A stretch of DNA of 8,516 nucleotides from an uncultured Alphaproteobacteria bacterium (GTDB taxonomy: Bacteria > Pseudomonadota > Alphaproteobacteria > Caulobacterales > Hyphomonadaceae), in NCBI GenBank assembly GCA_903831485.1, contig CAIKXW010000080.1, positions 1 to 8,516 of the forward strand. The letters are read 5' to 3'. Both the position numbers and the translations under genes were made by a program. The stretch's first letter is position 1; every line of letters begins with the position of its first letter. The notes under the pieces were generated by a model. The model did not search any database. It saw only the letters and a list, made by a program, of their open reading frames with translations, and was not told where the DNA came from. Shown in pieces: positions 6,237-8,516 of this stretch.

Positions 6237-7442
6237 CTAGCGCATGCGCGATGTGGCGCGCTCGCAATTCTGATATTTGAAAGTATCTGTGACAGCGGTG
6301 GCGGCGCCGCAGAGGCCGTAGTTCGAGCTGTTGTCGGGGAAGCGGTTCAGGTCCGCGAGCGAAGCGGTGGGGACCCAGCCGGTGACGGATGGTGTAGCGC
6401 GCGCGGCGGCGCCTTCCTGTGTCGTGATGCGCGTGCGGTCGCCCGACACGCTGATGCGGCGGACATTCTGGTCCTTGCGGACGGTGGTGAGCGATGCGGC
6501 GCCGGGATTGAGATCCTGTATGACTTCGGTGTTGGCGCGCAGGAAGGCGCGGGTCGTGAAAGTCTGCTGCACGTCGCCCTCGACGTGGGCTGCTAGACGT
6601 GCGCCGCGATCGAGCCACTGGCCGAAATAGCCGCGCGTGGCGGGGTTCGCGAGGTTGGTGTCGATGGCGTAGCCGACCTGAGGCGGCGTGATATCGAGCG
6701 CGTTCTGGAAGAGCGTCCAGTTGTTGGTGTTGTAGAAGGCTTGCGTGCCGGAATGGCCGGTGGAGCCGGAGAGCCAGAAGTATTGCGCGAGGCCCTTCTC
6801 GCGGATGGCGTTGCATAGGCAACCGTTGGAGTAGACGCCCACCGCGATGTTCGAGCCTTCGAAGGCGCGCTTTACATCCTCGAAGTATTTGATGACGGGG
6901 TCGCGCATGGCGGCGTAGGGCCAGTCTGCGTCGACGCCGAAATAGATGGCGGAGCCTTCGGGCTGGCCGGCGGCTTCGGCCTGGCGCAGCGCCTGTTCGG
7001 CGTCTTCCTTGCCCCAGCTGTTCTCGAAGGTGCGGAAGCAGTTGTTGAAATGCTGGAAGACGCTGCCGATGGAGAGGCCTTCGCCGAGGATGATCTTTGC
7101 TTCTTCCGGCTGCAGGTCCTTGCCCGGCAGGCTGGGCGGCAATTGCGAGTAGTAGCGGAAGACGGTGCGGACGCCGTGGGCGCGGAGGGCTTTTGCTTTT
7201 GTTACGTCGAGGCGCGAGGCGGTGTCGGCGATCAGTGGAAAAGCGGAGGCGATGGGAACGGCTGGCGTTGACGGTGTGGATGGCGTCGAGGGCGTTACTG
7301 GAGTCGTTGGGGGTGGCGCTGACGGAGTTGGCGCGGGTTTGGGCGATGCGGACGGCGCCGATTCGCAGCCGATCAGAGCTGTGGTTGCAGCGAACGCGGA
7401 CGAGGTCAGGAGAAAGTCGCGGCGATTGAGGCGCTGGGCCAT
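6237..7442 (-). CDS. Tat-exported lipoprotein with DUF1906 glycoside-hydrolase-like domain
   Basis: A 401-aa exported protein. The N-terminus carries a twin-arginine motif NRRDFL (6-11), a hydrophobic stretch, and a lipobox ending in C26 (ALIGC), suggesting Tat export and lipid anchoring. Residues about 28-63 form a Ser/Thr/Pro spacer with repeated TPS units. Residues ~66-265 match the DUF1906 (Rv2525c-like, glycoside hydrolase-like TIM barrel) pattern: ADTASRLDVTKAKALRAHGV, FRYYSQ, LSIGSVFQ, GSAIYFGVDADWP (163-175) and VGYAIDTN (256-263). D171, D173 and D261 are the acidic residues expected in the substrate pocket of this GH25-related fold. Residues ~285-365 could be a small beta (SH3-like) domain, which I cannot name. 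Function is probably at the cell wall or periplasm; hydrolytic activity is unproven for the family. AGGAGG (7448-7453) five nt before ATG 7442 fixes the start. It is 24 nt after the SDR gene and 39 nt before the PNPOx-family gene. Confidence 0.87.
   Translation of the reverse strand: MAQRLNRRDFLLTSSAFAATTALIGCESAPSASPKPAPTPSAPPPTTPVTPSTPSTPSTPAVPIASAFPLIADTASRLDVTKAKALRAHGVRTVFRYYSQLPPSLPGKDLQPEEAKIILGEGLSIGSVFQHFNNCFRTFENSWGKEDAEQALRQAEAAGQPEGSAIYFGVDADWPYAAMRDPVIKYFEDVKRAFEGSNIAVGVYSNGCLCNAIREKGLAQYFWLSGSTGHSGTQAFYNTNNWTLFQNALDITPPQVGYAIDTNLANPATRGYFGQWLDRGARLAAHVEGDVQQTFTTRAFLRANTEVIQDLNPGAASLTTVRKDQNVRRISVSGDRTRITTQEGAAARATPSVTGWVPTASLADLNRFPDNSSNYGLCGAATAVTDTFKYQNCERATSRMR
7263..7295 (-). 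repeat. In-gene TPS coding repeat (linker of the Tat lipoprotein)
   Basis: Codons 50-60 of the DUF1906 protein encode TPSTPSTPSTP. The nine-base unit ACG-CC(N)-TC(N) is repeated about three and a half times with different third bases, so the peptide is more conserved than the DNA. It forms a flexible, proline-rich spacer between the lipid anchor and the globular domain. Confidence 0.7.
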
Positions 7443-7466
7443 GAGTCCCTCCTGACTTGCTGAGTG

Positions 7467-8267
7467 CTATCTAGCCCGCAACGGGGCGTAGCCCAGATGC
7501 ATGCCGGCGTCGACGATGATGAACTCGCCGGTAACGTGGCGGCTTTCGGGCCCTGCGAAGAACAGGATGGTTTCGGCGATGTCTTCGGGCATCGAGGCGA
7601 CGCGGAGCGGCGTCGAGCTGGCGACGGCGGCGGCGGTCTGCGCTTCGACTTCGTCGCCCTGATACTTCGTGAACCAGCCGGATCCGATATAACCAGGGCA
7701 TACGGCGTTTACGCGGATCTCTGGTGCGTGGGCGCGGGCCAGCGACAAGGTCATGGTATTGAGAGCGCCTTTGGTCGCGGCGTAGGCGATCGACGAGCCG
7801 ATACCGGTGACGCCGGCGATGGACGAAACGTTGACGATTGTCCCCGTCCCTGTTGCAGCGAGATGCGGCCGGGCTGCGCGGGTCATCTGGTAGACGGCGA
7901 CGACGTTGACATTGTAGAGCCGCAGGAAGTCTTCAGAGTCGAGTGCGTCGAGATCGGAGTGCTTGGCGAACTTGGTGATGCCGGCGTTGTTGACGAGGAT
8001 GTCGAGGCCGCCGAGCTTCTTCACCGCTGTATCCACTAGCGCGCGGCAGTCCGCGTCCTCGCCGACATTGGCTTGCACGGAGAAAGCTTCGACGCCGAGA
8101 TTGCGGCAGGCGGCGACGGCTTCCTCTGCGGGACCAGCGCTGGAGTTGTAGTTGATGCAGACGTTGACGCCGCGTCTCGCGAGACCGAGCGCGGTGGCGG
8201 CGCCGAGGCCTGTGCCGCCGCCGGTGATGATGGCGCGCTTGCCGGTCATGCTGTTGGCGTCGGCCAT
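7467..8267 (-). CDS. SDR-family NAD(P)-dependent oxidoreductase
   Basis: A 266-aa classical short-chain dehydrogenase/reductase, full length for the family. The Rossmann nucleotide-binding motif is TGGGTGLG (15-22), the structural NNAG is at 93-96, and the catalytic tetrad is N121, S149, Y162 and K166 (YAATK), with the usual 13-residue Ser-Tyr spacing. The end of the second beta strand reads NYNSS without the aspartate of NAD-specific enzymes, hinting at NADP(H). PGYIGSGWF (191-199) and the C-terminal VTGEFIIVDAGMHLGYAP are typical of FabG-like or 3-oxoacyl/sugar-alcohol reductases. Substrate cannot be assigned. ATG 8267 is preceded by GAGGAG at 8274-8279, six nt upstream. It is the first gene of the four-gene minus-strand cluster; the next gene starts 24 nt after its stop. 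Confidence 0.92.
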   Translation of the reverse strand: MADANSMTGKRAIITGGGTGLGAATALGLARRGVNVCINYNSSAGPAEEAVAACRNLGVEAFSVQANVGEDADCRALVDTAVKKLGGLDILVNNAGITKFAKHSDLDALDSEDFLRLYNVNVVAVYQMTRAARPHLAATGTGTIVNVSSIAGVTGIGSSIAYAATKGALNTMTLSLARAHAPEIRVNAVCPGYIGSGWFTKYQGDEVEAQTAAAVASSTPLRVASMPEDIAETILFFAGPESRHVTGEFIIVDAGMHLGYAPLRAR

Positions 8268-8293
8268 GGCTCGCTCCTCATGTGCTGGTTCGC

Positions 8294-8322
8294 TGCTGAC
8301 ATTGCCGAAGCCGGGGCGTCAA
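8294..8322 (-). promoter_or_regulatory. Candidate promoter for the SDR-led cluster
   Basis: On the minus strand TTGACG (8317-8322, within CCTTGACGC) is followed after 17 nt by TCAGCA (8294-8299). The -35 matches the alphaproteobacterial CTTGAC consensus; the -10 is weak. The predicted leader to ATG 8267 is about 20 nt, and it includes the GAGGAG ribosome site. Confidence 0.3.
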
Positions 8323-8403
8323 GGCAAAGAGGGTGACCGTCCGATCTGGAGGAAGCGATCTCCGACGCCATCACATCGTTGCGTATCCGGCAGCTTATCT
8401 TTA

Positions 8404-8468
8404 GCGTTGTTGGACGCCGGCCGGGCACGGAATTGGCCGCGGCTACGTTGGCCGGCGTCCAACAACGC
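8404..8468. repeat. Perfect 19-bp inverted repeat with 27-nt spacer
   Basis: Arm one, GCGTTGTTGGACGCCGGCC (8404-8422), is the exact reverse complement of arm two (8450-8468). Each arm is itself partly palindromic: GCGT-N6-ACGC plus GCCGGC. The element can therefore fold either as one long stem or as two small hairpins. The spacer (8423-8449) contains GCCGCGGC. Neither flank has a T-tract, so it is not a classical intrinsic terminator. A REP/BIME-like extragenic palindrome, a small non-autonomous element, or a protein-binding/termination structure are the options. Confidence 0.8.
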
Positions 8469-8507
8469 CGAGTGTAGGTAACCGCGGGAGACGGGTGGGA
8501 GGGCGCT

Positions 8508-8516
8508 ATGGGGTTA
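8508..8516 (+). CDS. Possible start of a plus-strand gene, cut by window edge
   Basis: ATG at 8508 is preceded by GGGAGG (8498-8503) with about 4-5 nt spacing, a good ribosome site. Only three codons (Met-Gly-Leu) are visible, so nothing can be said about the product. It would be divergent from the SDR-led cluster. Confidence 0.25.

Larger units (their letters stand above)
8268..8516. other. Non-coding region upstream of the minus-strand cluster
   Basis: About 250 bp with no convincing complete gene. It holds the SDR leader and candidate promoter (8294-8322), the 19-bp inverted repeat (8404-8468) and a possible plus-strand gene start at the edge. A startless plus-strand frame (8337-8477) is noted under rejected items. 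Confidence 0.5.

Noticed and set aside
8246..8428. 60-aa minus-strand open frame ahead of the SDR gene
   Set aside because: No ribosome site and no coding character; it overlaps the SDR start and its candidate promoter.
8404..8468. Inverted repeat as an intrinsic terminator
   Set aside because: The stem is strong but the spacer is long (27 nt) and no T-run follows on either strand.
8337..8477. Plus-strand open frame of 46 codons reading DLEEAISDAITSLRIRQL and on through the inverted repeat
   Set aside because: It looks like a plausible helix and could be a gene remnant, but it follows a TGA, has no ATG or ribosome site, and is short enough for chance.

Overview
The window is high-GC (about mid-60s % by eye) and densely packed. 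It looks like an ordinary alphaproteobacterial chromosome segment, and Caulobacterales/Hyphomonadaceae-like is my best guess. Grounds for this are strong G/C preference at third codon positions, CTTGAC-type -35 boxes, Tat and Sec lipoproteins, and the gene families present. I see no tRNA, rRNA, CRISPR array, insertion sequence or phage gene. The taxonomic guess is inference.

Layout. (1) Bases 1-1287, minus strand: a nitronate monooxygenase-family flavoprotein, followed 46 nt downstream by the N-terminal part of a PLP-dependent threonine/serine dehydratase that runs off the left edge. (2) A 151-bp divergent intergenic region, 1288-1438, holding a candidate promoter and small inverted and direct repeats. 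(3) Bases 1439-4795, plus strand: mutA, the small non-B12-binding subunit of methylmalonyl-CoA mutase, with no mutB next to it. It is followed by a lipoprotein PQQ-dependent sugar (aldose/sorbosone-type) dehydrogenase. (4) Bases 4796-8267, minus strand: a compact four-gene cluster in the order SDR oxidoreductase, Tat lipoprotein with a DUF1906 glycoside-hydrolase-like domain, pyridoxamine-5'-phosphate-oxidase-family flavoprotein, and an unrecognised 262-aa soluble protein. Gaps are 24 nt, 39 nt and (after the inferred frame correction) a 1-nt stop/start overlap. The plus-strand and minus-strand units converge with no spacer: their stop codons abut as TGA|TCA at 4793-4798. (5) Bases 8268-8516: a non-coding region with a candidate promoter for the minus-strand cluster, a perfect 19-bp inverted repeat (8404-8422 / 8450-8468) and possibly the first codons of a plus-strand gene at the right edge.

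Most notable points. The PNPOx-family gene appears to carry a one-base frameshift near 5616-5621. As written, its reading frame runs 191 nt past the natural end into the next gene; adding one base restores a 204-aa protein ending in TGATG at the next start. The unknown 262-aa protein is the least explained gene. The 19-bp inverted repeat with self-complementary arms is the clearest structure outside the genes. No complete new system is evident; the four-gene minus-strand cluster is the only candidate for a linked but undescribed function.
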